Made by a program: the position numbers and the translations under genes
Assembly (NCBI RefSeq): GCF_009727155.1
Contig: NZ_WNWM01000002.1
Coordinates: forward strand, 1,240,001-1,304,000
Length of the DNA: 64,000 bases
From: Pseudoduganella dura
GTDB taxonomy: Bacteria > Pseudomonadota > Gammaproteobacteria > Burkholderiales > Burkholderiaceae_D
Direction of reading: 5' to 3'
Shown here: piece after piece, positions 29,396-38,636 of the stretch
How the letters are laid out: each line of letters starts with the position of its first letter
Numbering within the stretch: position 1 is the first letter of the stretch
Notes under the pieces: generated by a model
The model's database searches: none
Seen by the model: only the letters and a program-made list of their open reading frames with translations
What the model was told of the DNA's origin: nothing

Positions 29396-30424
29396 CTACA
29401 CGAACACCGGCTCGGGCTCGAGCAGCACGCCGTAGCGCGCCTGCACGTCGGCCTGGATTGCCTGCGCCAGGCGTCGAACGTCGGCGCCGGTGGCGCCGCC
29501 ATGGTTTACCAATACCAGCGCCTGCTTCGGATACACGCCCGCCGCGCCGAGGGTCCGGCCCTTCCAGCCGCACTGGTCGATCAGCCAGCCTGCCGCCAGC
29601 TTCTCGGTGCCGTCTTCCTGGCGGTGGTGCACGAGATCGGGAAACCGTTCCAGCAGCGCGGAGCACTGCGCGGCGCTCACCACGGGATTCTTGAAGAAAC
29701 TGCCGGCATTGCCGATCACGGCCGGGTCCGGCAACTTGCGGCGCCGGATCGCGATCACGGCATCGGCCACCTGCCGCGCGGTGGGTTCGGCGCTTCCCCC
29801 TTGCGCCAGCGCATTGGCGAGCTCGGCGTAACGCAGGTTCGGCCGCCAGGCGCGCGGCAGCGCGAACGTGACATCGACGATAATCAGGCCGCGCCCGGCC
29901 TCGTGCTTGAAGATGCTGTCGCGGTAGGCGAAACGGCAGGCGGCGCCATCGAGCGTGCGCAGCGTTCCGGTAGCGGGATCGAAAGCGGTGAGGCTGTGGA
30001 ACACATCCTTGGTTTCGAGCCCGTAGGCGCCGATGTTCTGGATCGGCGCCGCGCCCACGGTGCCGGGGATCAGCGCCAGGTTTTCCAGGCCGCCGAGGCC
30101 CTGCCCCAGCGTCCATTCGACGAAGCCGTGCCAGTTCTCGCCCGCCTGGGCGCGCACCAGCACGTGATGCCCCGTTTCGCCGGCGATTTCGCGGCCGCTG
30201 TTGGCCATGTGGAGCACCAAGCCGGGAAAGTCGCCGGTCAGCAGCAGGTTGCTGCCGCCCCCGAGCACCAGCCGCGGTAGCGCGGCCAGCGCGGGATCGG
30301 CCAGCACCGCCGCCAGCTGGCCCTCGGCCGTGATGCGCAGGTAATGCCGGGCACGCGCGGCGATGCCGAAGGTATTGAAGTCGCGCAGGGAAATATCGTG
30401 CTGGAGGGTCGGTTCTGGATACAT
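29396..30424 (-). CDS. murB: UDP-N-acetylenolpyruvoylglucosamine reductase
   Basis: FAD/NADPH enzyme that makes UDP-N-acetylmuramic acid for peptidoglycan. The 342-residue product has [13 protein letters not shown], the FAD-binding [40 protein letters not shown] with the catalytic Arg region and [13 protein letters not shown] with the proton-donor Ser. It has the extra C-terminal segment of the type I (E. coli-like) enzymes. It converges with wspR with only 19 bases between stops and no visible terminator. Confidence 0.96.
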   Translation of the reverse strand: MYPEPTLQHDISLRDFNTFGIAARARHYLRITAEGQLAAVLADPALAALPRLVLGGGSNLLLTGDFPGLVLHMANSGREIAGETGHHVLVRAQAGENWHGFVEWTLGQGLGGLENLALIPGTVGAAPIQNIGAYGLETKDVFHSLTAFDPATGTLRTLDGAACRFAYRDSIFKHEAGRGLIIVDVTFALPRAWRPNLRYAELANALAQGGSAEPTARQVADAVIAIRRRKLPDPAVIGNAGSFFKNPVVSAAQCSALLERFPDLVHHRQEDGTEKLAAGWLIDQCGWKGRTLGAAGVYPKQALVLVNHGGATGADVRRLAQAIQADVQARYGVLLEPEPVFV

Positions 30425-30559
30425 GGCAAGCTGAGTAATTTGCTCGATTATAGAGCGCCGTAATAAAAACGATCGACCGTTCGTTGCGTGCGTCCGTTAA
30501 AATGTCGCCATCTCTTACGCGGCATTACCGCGAGCAATAAAAATTCGAAAGGAAACATC

Positions 30560-31045
30560 ATGCCATCGTTTGACGTCGTATCCGAAGCGGACATGATCGA
30601 AGTGCGCAATGCAGTCGACCAGTCCAACAAGGAAATCACTACCCGTTTCGATTTCAAGGGCAGCGACGCGCGCGTGGAACAGAAGGAGCACGAGCTGACG
30701 GCCTTCGCCGACTCCGACTTCCAGCTGAGCCAGGTGAGGGACGTGCTGACCAACAAACTGGCCAAGCGCAAGGTCGACGTGCGCTTCCTCGACGAAGGCA
30801 AGATCGAGAAGATCGGCGGCGACAAGGTCAAGCAGGTGATCAAGGTGAAGAACGGCATCGAGACGGAGACGGCCAAGAAGATCACCAAGATCATCAAGGA
30901 AAGCAAGATGAAGGTGCAGGCCAGCATCCAGGGCGAATCGGTACGCGTGACCGGCGCCAAGCGCGACGACCTGCAATCGGCGATGGCGCTGCTGCGCAAG
31001 GAAGTGGCCGATACGCCGCTCGAGTTCAACAACTTCCGCGACTGA
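30560..31045 (+). CDS. YajQ family nucleotide-binding protein (UPF0234)
   Basis: A 161-residue two-domain protein of the YajQ family: [21 protein letters not shown] start, [10 protein letters not shown] motif and a C-terminal [22 protein letters not shown]. Xanthomonas and Pseudomonas members bind c-di-GMP; whether this one does is unknown, though a c-di-GMP synthase gene is 1.2 kb away. The open frame begins at 30488, but the ATG at 30560 has AAAGGA upstream and starts the conserved region. A flavoprotein gene follows after 30 bases. Confidence 0.92.
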   Translation: MPSFDVVSEADMIEVRNAVDQSNKEITTRFDFKGSDARVEQKEHELTAFADSDFQLSQVRDVLTNKLAKRKVDVRFLDEGKIEKIGGDKVKQVIKVKNGIETETAKKITKIIKESKMKVQASIQGESVRVTGAKRDDLQSAMALLRKEVADTPLEFNNFRD

Positions 31046-31075
31046 TCCGGCTCCCGGCAGCCCCTGAGGATAGCA

Positions 31076-32347
31076 ATGAAACGTGTTGATGATTTCCGCC
31101 TGCGGTTCGGCGACAAAGAGTACGTGCCCATCATGATCGGCGGCATGGGCGTGGATATTTCCACGGCCGGGCTGGCGCTTGAGGCGGCACGCCTGGGTGG
31201 TATCGGCCATATTTCCGATGCGATGGTGGAAGACGTTTCCGACCGCCGCTTCGACACCAGCTTCGTCAAGGAAAAGACCAAGCTCTACAAGTTCAACATC
31301 AATAACATGGACAAGGCGGTGGTGCAGTTCGACCTCGAGCGCCTGGCCGAAGCGCAGCGCCTGCACATCGGCAAGACCATGGAAGCGAAGAAAGGGCCCG
31401 GCCTGATCTTCGTGAACTGCATGGAGAAGCTGACGATGAACGGCCCGCGCGAAACGCTGCGCGTGCGCCTGAACGCGGCGCTCGATGCCGGCATCGACGG
31501 CATCACGCTGTCGGCCGGCCTGCACTTCAATTCGTTCGGCCTGATGGCGGACCACCCGCGCTTCCGCGACGCCAAGCTGGGCATCATCGTGTCGTCCGTG
31601 CGGGCGCTGCAGATCTTCCTGCGCAAGAACGCCAAGCTCGACCGCCTGCCCGATTTCGTGATCGTCGAAGGCCCGCTGGCCGGCGGCCACCTGGGCTTCG
31701 GCCTGGAAGACTGGGCCGAATACGACCTGCACCAGATCACCGGCGAGGTGCTGGCCTACCTGAAGCAGGAAGGCCTCGCCATTCCCGTGCTCGCCGCCGG
31801 CGGCATCTTCACCGGCAGCGACGCGGTCTCGTTCCTCGAGATGGGCGCGGCCGGCGTGCAGGTGGCCACGCGCTTCACGATCACGAAGGAATGCGGCCTG
31901 CCGGACAAGGTCAAGCAGGAATACGCGAAGGCCACGGAAGAAGACGTGATCGTCAACGGCATCTCGCCCACCGGCTACCCGATGCGGATGCTGCGCAACA
32001 CGCCGGCGATCGGCACCAACACGCGCCCGGGCTGCGAGTCGTACGGCTACCTGCTGGACGCCAACGGCAACTGCTCGTACATCAATTCGTACAACCGCGA
32101 AGTGATGGCCAACGGCGGCAGCGACAAGGGCGTGAAGGTGATGGACAAGACCTGCCTGTGCACGCACATGCGCAACTTCAATTGCTGGACCTGCGGCCAT
32201 TACACCTACCGGCTGAAGGACACCACGCACAAGCTGGCCGACGGCAACTACCAGCTCCTGAGCGCCGAGCACGTGTTCCGCGATTACCAGTTCAGCACCG
32301 ACAACCAGATCGCGCTGCCGGCGCGCGAGGAAGCGGAAGCGGCTTAA
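31076..32347 (+). CDS. Nitronate monooxygenase-like flavoprotein with C-terminal cysteine cluster
   Basis: A 423-residue TIM-barrel FMN oxidoreductase of the nitronate monooxygenase/2-nitropropane dioxygenase superfamily: PIMIGGMGVDISTAGLALEA at the N-terminus, IPVLAAGGIFTGSDAVSFLEMGA and GVQVATRF for the phosphate-binding strands. Unlike standard enzymes it has a C-terminal extension with CLCTHMRNFNCWTCGHY, four cysteines that could bind a metal or cluster. That places it in a distinct subgroup whose substrate is not known. A strong terminator follows. Confidence 0.85.
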   Translation: MKRVDDFRLRFGDKEYVPIMIGGMGVDISTAGLALEAARLGGIGHISDAMVEDVSDRRFDTSFVKEKTKLYKFNINNMDKAVVQFDLERLAEAQRLHIGKTMEAKKGPGLIFVNCMEKLTMNGPRETLRVRLNAALDAGIDGITLSAGLHFNSFGLMADHPRFRDAKLGIIVSSVRALQIFLRKNAKLDRLPDFVIVEGPLAGGHLGFGLEDWAEYDLHQITGEVLAYLKQEGLAIPVLAAGGIFTGSDAVSFLEMGAAGVQVATRFTITKECGLPDKVKQEYAKATEEDVIVNGISPTGYPMRMLRNTPAIGTNTRPGCESYGYLLDANGNCSYINSYNREVMANGGSDKGVKVMDKTCLCTHMRNFNCWTCGHYTYRLKDTTHKLADGNYQLLSAEHVFRDYQFSTDNQIALPAREEAEAA

Positions 32348-32398
32348 GGAGTTCGGGTACTTCTCTTCGCGGCCGGATGCGAACAGTCGATGCAAACG

Positions 32399-32433
32399 AA
32401 ACGGCGCGGCCCTCCAGGGGTCGCGCCGTTTTT
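32399..32433 (+). terminator. Rho-independent terminator
   Basis: AAACGGCGCG-type stem (32399-32408) pairs with CGCGCCGTTT (32422-32431), ending in a short T run. It lies between the convergent flavoprotein and GTPase genes and may serve both, as the minus side reads into a T-rich stretch as well. Confidence 0.85.
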
Positions 32434-32443
32434 CATGGTGCCG

Positions 32444-33904
32444 TCAGTGCCGCCCGGCGGCCGGCATGGCCCCCGGGTACAGCCGTTCCAGTACCCGCCG
32501 GGTGATACCCGCCAGCAGCGCGGTGGTGTGCGCGATGTCCGGATCTTCCTGGTCGCGCAGCGTGCGCCACAGCGGACCGAACTCCGCCTCGCGCAACGCG
32601 ATGGCCTGCTCCACCTCATCCTGCCAGAACGCCGGCGCTTCGCTTTCGACGAAATTGCCGCGCCCGCGGCCGAAGTGGGCGACGGCGAGGTAACGCAGCA
32701 CGTTGGTAACCAGCAGCGTGCGCAGGAATTCGTCGGACAGCGTGATCGACGGCGTGTTGCGGTCGGTGCCGGCATTGAAGCCCCAGGCGGCGCCGGCGAA
32801 CGTGAGCGCGCCGATCACGCCACCCAGCAGCGCGCCGGTGCCGAGCGTGAGCCCGCCGGCGGCCAGGTCGGCGGAAAGACCGGTGGCGGCACCGGACACG
32901 ATCGCGCCCAGCAACGCCGCCTGGCCTTTCTCGACCGGCGCCTTGACGACGAAGTTATTGCTGACGCGCGCATTGATCGTGGTGGCCGCGCTGGCATCGA
33001 GCCGGTGCAGCGACAGCAGGCTGACGGTGGCTTGCCCGATGCCGAGATTGAGGCGCGCGACGAGCGTGTTCATGGCCCGCTCCTGACGCTTGCGGTCGTC
33101 CCCCTTGCCGATACCCACCAGCTTCAGCGCGGAGCCCAGCATGCTCTTCTGCGCGGTCTCGACCACCTGCCGGTCGCGGGCCGCGTCGTGCAGCTGCTGC
33201 GCGATCACGGCCATCGACTGGTGGAAGCGCTGCGCGTTGTGCGCTTCCCACGCGGCCAGCAGGCGCTCGTGCGCCTGGCGCTTCGGTTCGGGCACCAGCC
33301 GCCCGAGCACTTCGTAGAATACATGCTCGTGCACCCAGCAGCGGGCGAACGCGTCGAGCGGCAGCACGTCGCGCACGGCGCCATACTGGCGCATGTGCTC
33401 GCGCCAGCGCAGTTGCTCGGCCTGTTCCTCGGCCGCCGGCCGCGGCGGCCCCATCTGGTTCAGCAGGACCAGCACCGGCTTGCCGAGCCATTCCAGGATG
33501 CGCATTTCCGAAGGCAGGTAGCCCGCATCCTCGGGCCGCTCGGCGGAATTGACGAGGTACAGCACGATGTCGGCATCGTCGCGCGCGGCGCGCAGCGCCT
33601 GCTGGCTGAGCCAGAACGGGCGGTCGCGATAGCGGTCGATCACTTCGCGCAGGAACCAGCCGATCGGGTTGCCGGCCATGGCGAGGCGCTTCATCAGCCG
33701 CACCGAATCGCCGAAACCGGGGGTATCCCACAGTACCAGGCGGTCGCCCTGCTCGGTGGCCTGCAGCGTGTGCGATTCATTCATGGCGGTCACGTGCGCG
33801 GCGTCGCGCACCTCGCCCACATCCATGCCCAGCAGCGTGCGGGCCAGCGTGGTCTTGCCGTTGTTGGTGTGCGAGATCAGGGCCAGCTGGATGGTTTCGC
33901 TCAT
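32444..33904 (-). CDS. DUF3482 GTPase-like protein with divergent G motifs
   Basis: A 486-residue protein with an N-terminal Era/Obg-like G domain and C-terminal DUF3482 region. The P-loop reads SHTNNGKTT (11-19), so the first glycine of GxxxxGKT is Ser; G3 is DTPGFGDS (60-67); the G4 position reads NQMG instead of NKxD, so guanine specificity is uncertain. A glycine-rich hydrophobic hairpin (~370-405, LTLGTGALLGGVIGALTF) may insert into membrane. The start ATG overlaps the upstream DUF2868 stop by four bases. The DUF2868-DUF3482 pair recurs in proteobacteria; function unknown. Confidence 0.85.
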   Translation of the reverse strand: MSETIQLALISHTNNGKTTLARTLLGMDVGEVRDAAHVTAMNESHTLQATEQGDRLVLWDTPGFGDSVRLMKRLAMAGNPIGWFLREVIDRYRDRPFWLSQQALRAARDDADIVLYLVNSAERPEDAGYLPSEMRILEWLGKPVLVLLNQMGPPRPAAEEQAEQLRWREHMRQYGAVRDVLPLDAFARCWVHEHVFYEVLGRLVPEPKRQAHERLLAAWEAHNAQRFHQSMAVIAQQLHDAARDRQVVETAQKSMLGSALKLVGIGKGDDRKRQERAMNTLVARLNLGIGQATVSLLSLHRLDASAATTINARVSNNFVVKAPVEKGQAALLGAIVSGAATGLSADLAAGGLTLGTGALLGGVIGALTFAGAAWGFNAGTDRNTPSITLSDEFLRTLLVTNVLRYLAVAHFGRGRGNFVESEAPAFWQDEVEQAIALREAEFGPLWRTLRDQEDPDIAHTTALLAGITRRVLERLYPGAMPAAGRH

Positions 33905-35346
33905 GCGCCCTCCCCCCTGGCCGGCACTTGCGCCGCAAGCAGGTCGACCACGACGGGATCGGCGCCATGGAACACGCAGAACTCGCGCCACAGCTCGATC
34001 CGCTCGCGCACGCGTTGCGGATCGGGCGTGCGGCTGCTGAACGCCGATTCGTCGAGCAGCACGACGGCGCGCCCGGCCAGCGTGCCGGTTGCATGGGCAA
34101 TGAAGGCGCCGTGGTTTTCCTTCTCGGGCGTGGCGGCCAGGCTGAACAGCAGGGCCGTCGATGTGACGCCGGGATCGCGCGGATCGAGTTCGCGCAGCGC
34201 GGCGGCCGGATCGGCGCCATACGCCACCGGGGGCAGCAGGCGCACGCGGGCCCGCTCGCCCAGCAGTTGCGCGGCCACCGCCTCGAGGCCGCGACTGCGC
34301 GCCTCATCCACCGTGAAGCTGTACGGCAGCACGCGCAGCGTGCCCGGCTCGCCACCGGCGGCGTCGTTCAGCTGGCGGAAGTACGGCTGGTCGAGATCGA
34401 GGGGAAAGCGGCGTTCCAGCAGCGCGGCGCGGCTGGCGGCAAACGCCGTGAACACGAGGCGCGGCAGGACAACCAGCAGCACCAGGGTTGCCGCGTACAG
34501 GTGTACCCAGCGGGCGCCGTCCACGGCCGCCGCCGGCGCGCGGGCGGCGAAGTGCAGCGCCTGCACATCGGCCAGTGTAAAACCCTGCAAGCCGAATACG
34601 GTGATCGCCGGCCAGAACAGGATGGCCAGCAGTTCGTGCACCTGCGCGGCGTCGAGGAACGTGCTTTCCCAGCCGGCGCCATATTGCGCCAGCATGCCGC
34701 GCGCATACAGCGACGCGATGGCGCCGGCGGCGAACAGCGCGGCACAGAGGTGGATCGTGCGCGACAGCCGCGCGCCGTTCAGCGGCGCGCTCAGCTGCGC
34801 CCAGTCGGCCATGAACGCATGGAGGCACGAGGACAACGCGTGCGGCATCTTGCGTGGCATTGCGCCCTTGCCTACCGACAGCGAGCGGATCCATGCCGCC
34901 CGGGCACGCGTGACGCCGGCCTTCGGAACGCACAGCCAGACCAGCATCACCACGTAGACGAGCAGGTTCCAGGCGATGATCGCCAGCAGCGGCGCCGACA
35001 GCAGGTCGACGCGGTGCGGGTCGGTGATCCGGTCCAGGCCGGCACCCAGCAGCAGGGCCAGCAACGGCAGCAGCCAGGCCGTCGCATGCAGCCCGGGCAC
35101 GCGTTTAGCAAACGCCGCGAACGCCGCGTGCCGCTGGGACAACTTCTTGATGATCTGTTCGGAGCGCTGCTGCAGGAAATGTTCCGAAGTGGCAGGCCCC
35201 CTGGTTTCCGATGCCTGCCACTGCGCCAGCTCGCGGGCGGTCCGGTTGGCATAGCGGCGATCGTCGTCGCTGAGGATTTCACGCTTCTGGTCGGTGGTCT
35301 CGATCGCGCGGACCAGGACCACGTTGCGGGCCAGCTCTTCGTTCAT
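33901..35346 (-). CDS. DUF2868 domain-containing membrane protein
   Basis: A 481-residue protein with a soluble N-terminus (~1-85), membrane helices near 90-108, 116-142, 200-220 and 290-315, and a soluble C-terminal domain (~340-475). The C-terminal part includes TLRVLPYSFTVDEARSRGLEAV and ends just before the coupled GTPase. This is the DUF2868 architecture. Overlap of four bases with the DUF3482 gene suggests a fixed stoichiometric partner. No enzyme motif is visible; an inner-membrane platform for the GTPase is a guess. Confidence 0.85.
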   Translation of the reverse strand: MNEELARNVVLVRAIETTDQKREILSDDDRRYANRTARELAQWQASETRGPATSEHFLQQRSEQIIKKLSQRHAAFAAFAKRVPGLHATAWLLPLLALLLGAGLDRITDPHRVDLLSAPLLAIIAWNLLVYVVMLVWLCVPKAGVTRARAAWIRSLSVGKGAMPRKMPHALSSCLHAFMADWAQLSAPLNGARLSRTIHLCAALFAAGAIASLYARGMLAQYGAGWESTFLDAAQVHELLAILFWPAITVFGLQGFTLADVQALHFAARAPAAAVDGARWVHLYAATLVLLVVLPRLVFTAFAASRAALLERRFPLDLDQPYFRQLNDAAGGEPGTLRVLPYSFTVDEARSRGLEAVAAQLLGERARVRLLPPVAYGADPAAALRELDPRDPGVTSTALLFSLAATPEKENHGAFIAHATGTLAGRAVVLLDESAFSSRTPDPQRVRERIELWREFCVFHGADPVVVDLLAAQVPARGEGA

Positions 35347-35499
35347 GGACGTTCCTCTTCATTGAACGTCCATTGTAGCGTTCCCTCCGAACGGCAGTCG
35401 TACGTGCAGGGTACGGTGCGGGATGCGGCGCCGGGGGCAGTACGGGGCGAGAAGCCGGCCCCGCCGGCGATTGCCCGCGGGGCCGGGCGGCATGAGCCG

Positions 35500-35769
35500 T
35501 CAGCGCTTGCGCACTTTCAGCACATCCCCGGAGGCTTCCACGATGTCGAAAGGCGGCGCGGGCTGCTGCGCCGACATCCGGTCATCCGGCCCCGGCATGG
35601 CGGTCATGGCGTGGCCGGACGGATCGATGACGAGCGTTTCCCGCCCGCGCCGGCTGGACGGAAACGGAAAGGTGTCGCGCGGGCGGTAGACCTGGATATC
35701 CCCCTCGTCTTCTTCGAACGAGTGGGCCCAGGTCAGTGCCGCGCCCATGGTTGGTGGACGGTTTTCCAT
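35500..35769 (-). CDS. Small hypothetical protein coupled to the M43-PLL protein
   Basis: An 89-residue soluble protein with GGAGA six bases upstream of its ATG, starting 10 bases after the stop of the M43-PLL gene. The N-terminus is acidic (WAHSFEEDEGDIQVYRP), the middle has Pro/Arg-rich sequence, and the C-terminus PPFDIVEASGDVLKVRKR looks like a short beta strand pair with a basic tail. No signal peptide or known domain. Its tight position suggests a partner, chaperone or inhibitor of the protease, but nothing in the sequence proves it. Confidence 0.65.
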   Translation of the reverse strand: MENRPPTMGAALTWAHSFEEDEGDIQVYRPRDTFPFPSSRRGRETLVIDPSGHAMTAMPGPDDRMSAQQPAPPFDIVEASGDVLKVRKR

Positions 35770-35779
35770 GGGTCTCCCG

Positions 35780-38224
35780 TCAGTGGTGCAACGTCAGCGA
35801 CTGGGGCTGCGTATCCCTGGTGATGTCAGGGAGCGCGGGTTGCTGGGATACGGGTGTCGGTACCGGCAAATTACCCTGCGCCTCCCCACTCTCGCGAAAC
35901 GCCGAGATCACGCCGCCCATGAACTCGTAATCGGTTGCCGACGGGCCCCATGCCGCGCCATCCCACCACTTGTGATAAAGCGCGCTGTCCGTGCCGGTAA
36001 CGAAGATATCTAGCCGGTTCGGGCCCCAGGACGCCACGCGGGGTACCGACGTGCAAATGCCTCCCAGGTTCTCGTAACCGGTGAGCGATGGCCCCCATGC
36101 GGTTCCGTCGAACCATTTGTGGTACAGCGCGCTGTCGGTGCCGATGACGAACACATCGAGGCGGTTCGGCCCCCATGCCACCACTTCCGGCTGGCCCACG
36201 CAGATGCCGCCCATGCGTTCGAAGCCGTCGGCCGACGGCCCCCATGCGGAGCCATCCCACCATTTATGGTACAGCGCTCCATCGGTGCCGGTGACGAAGA
36301 CGTCGAGCCGGTTCGGGCCCCAGGCGACGGCGCGCGGGGCCGACATGCAGATGCCTCCCAGCCGCTCGTAGCCGGTCGGCGACGGGCCCCATGCGGTTCC
36401 GTCGAACCATTTGTGATACAGCGCCCGGTCGGTGCCGATGACGAACACGTCCAGCCGGTTCGGCCCCCAGGAGACGATTTCCGGCTGCCCGATACAGATC
36501 CCGCCCATGTCCTCGTAACCGGTGAGCGACGGCCCCCAGGCGGTCCCGTCGAACCACTTGTGGAACAGCGCCCGGTTGGTGCCCAGCACGAATACATCGA
36601 GGCGGTTCGGGCCCCACGACACGATGCGCGGGTCGCCGGAGCAGATGCCGCCCATGTTTTCATAACCGGTCAGCGACGGGCCCCAGCCGGAGCCGTCGAA
36701 CCACTTGTGGTACAGCGCACTATCGGTGCCGGTGACGAAGACATCGAGGCGGTTCGGCCCCCACGCCACCGCCTGCGGCACGCTGGTGCAGACGCCGCCC
36801 ATGTGTTCATAGCCGGTCACCGACGGCCCCCAGCCGGCTCCATCCCACCACTTGTGGTACAGCGCGCGATCCGTGCCGAGCACGAACACGTCGAGCCGGT
36901 TGGGCCCCCATGCCACCACGGGCTCGGAGCTGGGCCGGTTGGACGTCGCCGCGTCCAGCCCGATGCTCGCGCGCACGCCGTCCAGGCATGCCTGCATGCG
37001 TGCGACCTGGCCGGCGGTGAACATCACCATCGCCCGGTCGTCGACATAATCCATGTAGTTCATGTACATGTCGCCGTTCGGGCCGTTGTTGCACGAGACA
37101 TGGGGGAAAGTCGGTGCGCCGGTATTGGCGCCGCCCTGGTTCGGCGTATCGGCCACGTTGTCCGAGCCCGAACAGCCGGTGCCGTCGTCCCCCCAGATAT
37201 GGAAGAGATCGAGCCAATGGCCGATTTCATGCGTGGTGGTGCGGCCGAGGTCGAACGGGGCCGCTGCCGTGCCGGTGGTACCGAACGCGGACTGCAGGCA
37301 GACCACGCCATCGGTCTGGGCCGGGCCGCCGGGGAACTGCGCGTAGCCGAGCAAGCCGCCGCCCAGCTGGCATACCCAGATGTTCAGGTAGCGATCCGCC
37401 GGCCATGCGTCCAGGCCGCCGCTGGCCGCCGACTTGACAGCATCGTCGTCGCTGAACGAAGCCACCGTGGTCTGCCGGCGCTCGACCCCCGTCGAGGGTG
37501 CGCCATCGGGGTCGGTGGTGGCGAGGAAGAATTCGATGCGGGAATCGGCTGCCAGCGGCAGGAACGGCGCCGGCGTCGTGCTCACATCCGGGTTGTTGCG
37601 GCGGAAATCGCGGTTCAGCACATCGATCTGGCTGGCGATCTGTGCATCGGAAATGTTTTGCTCCGCGGTATTCCAGACCACGTGCACGACGGCGGGAATC
37701 CGGGTGACGCCCGTGCGCTGCGGACTGGCTGCGCCCAGTTCATAGCGCTGCGCCTGCAGTTCGATGAAATCGCGCGCCCGCGCATAAGCGGGATTGGTCG
37801 ACAGCAGCCGCCGGTGCACGTCCATGGTTGCGCAACGCCGCACCCGGGGCGGATTGGCACCACCCGACCCGCCAAAACCGGCCCCGCCCGATCCGCCCGA
37901 CCCGCCCGATCCGCCCATGCCGCCTGACCCGCCATGACTGTTGCCGCCACCGTTCATTTCGCCACCGGGCATGCGGTCATTGCGGCTGTCCGCCCGTTCG
38001 GTCATGCCGCCGCCCGGCATGCCGCCTTCCGGTGCCCGCTTCGATACACCTGGCATGCCGCGATCGTTCGGGTCGACCAGCCCTGCCGGTTGTTCGCCGG
38101 CCATCTGGAAGTGGGACAAACCGTTGCCCTCGCTGGCTCGTACGCCTGTCGCACCGTTGGGTTCCGCACAGCCACAACCGTCGGTCGTTGGCGCAGCCGC
38201 GCCTTTCTGTTGTTTCGCTTTCAT
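35780..38224 (-). CDS. M43 (pappalysin-type) metalloprotease fused to a seven-bladed PLL-type lectin propeller
   Basis: An 814-residue two-part protein. Residues 1-65 are hydrophilic with [10 protein letters not shown] and no signal peptide; ~66-130 is a Gly/Ser/Met-rich linker. The protease (~165-420) shows [11 protein letters not shown] (His332, Glu333, His336, His342) and the Met-turn NYMDY (Met391), the metzincin M43 signature. Residues 439-775 hold seven 49-residue repeats, each [19 protein letters not shown](W/F)DG..WGPS, the pattern of Photorhabdus PLL-family fucose-binding seven-bladed propellers. A Pro-rich tail ends the chain. GGAGG precedes the start. Likely a secreted protease guided by sugar binding; the export route is not evident. 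The 89-residue gene follows after 10 bases. Confidence 0.9.
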   Translation of the reverse strand: MKAKQQKGAAAPTTDGCGCAEPNGATGVRASEGNGLSHFQMAGEQPAGLVDPNDRGMPGVSKRAPEGGMPGGGMTERADSRNDRMPGGEMNGGGNSHGGSGGMGGSGGSGGSGGAGFGGSGGANPPRVRRCATMDVHRRLLSTNPAYARARDFIELQAQRYELGAASPQRTGVTRIPAVVHVVWNTAEQNISDAQIASQIDVLNRDFRRNNPDVSTTPAPFLPLAADSRIEFFLATTDPDGAPSTGVERRQTTVASFSDDDAVKSAASGGLDAWPADRYLNIWVCQLGGGLLGYAQFPGGPAQTDGVVCLQSAFGTTGTAAAPFDLGRTTTHEIGHWLDLFHIWGDDGTGCSGSDNVADTPNQGGANTGAPTFPHVSCNNGPNGDMYMNYMDYVDDRAMVMFTAGQVARMQACLDGVRASIGLDAATSNRPSSEPVVAWGPNRLDVFVLGTDRALYHKWWDGAGWGPSVTGYEHMGGVCTSVPQAVAWGPNRLDVFVTGTDSALYHKWFDGSGWGPSLTGYENMGGICSGDPRIVSWGPNRLDVFVLGTNRALFHKWFDGTAWGPSLTGYEDMGGICIGQPEIVSWGPNRLDVFVIGTDRALYHKWFDGTAWGPSPTGYERLGGICMSAPRAVAWGPNRLDVFVTGTDGALYHKWWDGSAWGPSADGFERMGGICVGQPEVVAWGPNRLDVFVIGTDSALYHKWFDGTAWGPSLTGYENLGGICTSVPRVASWGPNRLDIFVTGTDSALYHKWWDGAAWGPSATDYEFMGGVISAFRESGEAQGNLPVPTPVSQQPALPDITRDTQPQSLTLHH
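35900..36922 (-). repeat. Seven 147-bp tandem repeats encoding the PLL propeller blades
   Basis: Seven units with exact 49-codon spacing begin at the Trp codons of WGPNR (first at 36910, last at 36028). Protein identity between blades is very high, and long stretches match at the DNA level, for example around the conserved [10 protein letters not shown] and DSALYHKW codons. Blade variation is concentrated at one position after FV (Leu, Thr or Ile) and in the loop before the next blade. Confidence 0.9.
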
Positions 38225-38593
38225 GCTGCCTCCTCCCTAGTCTAAGCACCACGTCATCACGCGCAATTCAGAGCGGACATGCGCCCTGCCTCCAGTCCAC
38301 GGTGGACGGAGTTCCTGTTTTGATACTAGGACAAAATTCGACGAAGGCTTGCTTTATCGTCAGCACCGCAGCAAATTAATTTTGATCCGATGAGCACAGT
38401 GCGATAGGCAAAATGGAAGAGCGACGCCGGGCAGTGCCCGGCTGATCAACACCACGGACCTTGCTACGCTCCGGCATGTTGAAAGGCACGACTGTAAAAC
38501 TGAATACTGGTAGCCGAGTATTGGTGTCAGTCACTTTTTCCAAAGGAAAAGGTGTCTGACACCGGCTTTCCCATGCGTTTCTGCCACACAAAG
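38225..38593. other. Intergenic region between the M43-PLL gene and the rRNA operon end
   Basis: About 370 bases. The part next to the M43-PLL gene presumably carries its promoter (TAGTAT near 38322-38327 on the minus strand is a possible -10, no good -35). The rest holds one imperfect inverted repeat (38523-38563). No convincing gene. Confidence 0.45.
38523..38563. repeat. Imperfect inverted repeat with GGTGTCAG/CTGACACC arms
   Basis: GGTGTCAG (38523-38530) and CTGACACC (38556-38563) are perfect reverse complements; inside them TTTTTCC (38535-38541) faces GGAAAA (38545-38550). I recall GGTGTCTGACACC-like motifs as common dispersed repeats in Massilia-group genomes, but this window contains only this one. 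Confidence 0.6.
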
Positions 38594-38629
38594 CAAAAAA
38601 ACCCGCCAGCGATCGCTAACGGGGTTTTT
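38594..38629 (-). terminator. Terminator of the degenerate distal 5S unit
   Basis: On the minus strand AACCCCG, then AGCGATCGCT-type pairing and CGGG, run into seven T (A run at 38595-38601). It resembles the functional 5S terminator in placement: both follow TGTTATATAG after the 5S 3' end and finish in TTTTTTGCTTT. Confidence 0.8.
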
Positions 38630-38636
38630 CTATATA

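Noticed and set aside
35780..38224. Toxin of a contractile injection system
   Set aside because: PLL relatives occur in insect pathogens, but no injection-system gene, Rhs or toxin domain is present here.
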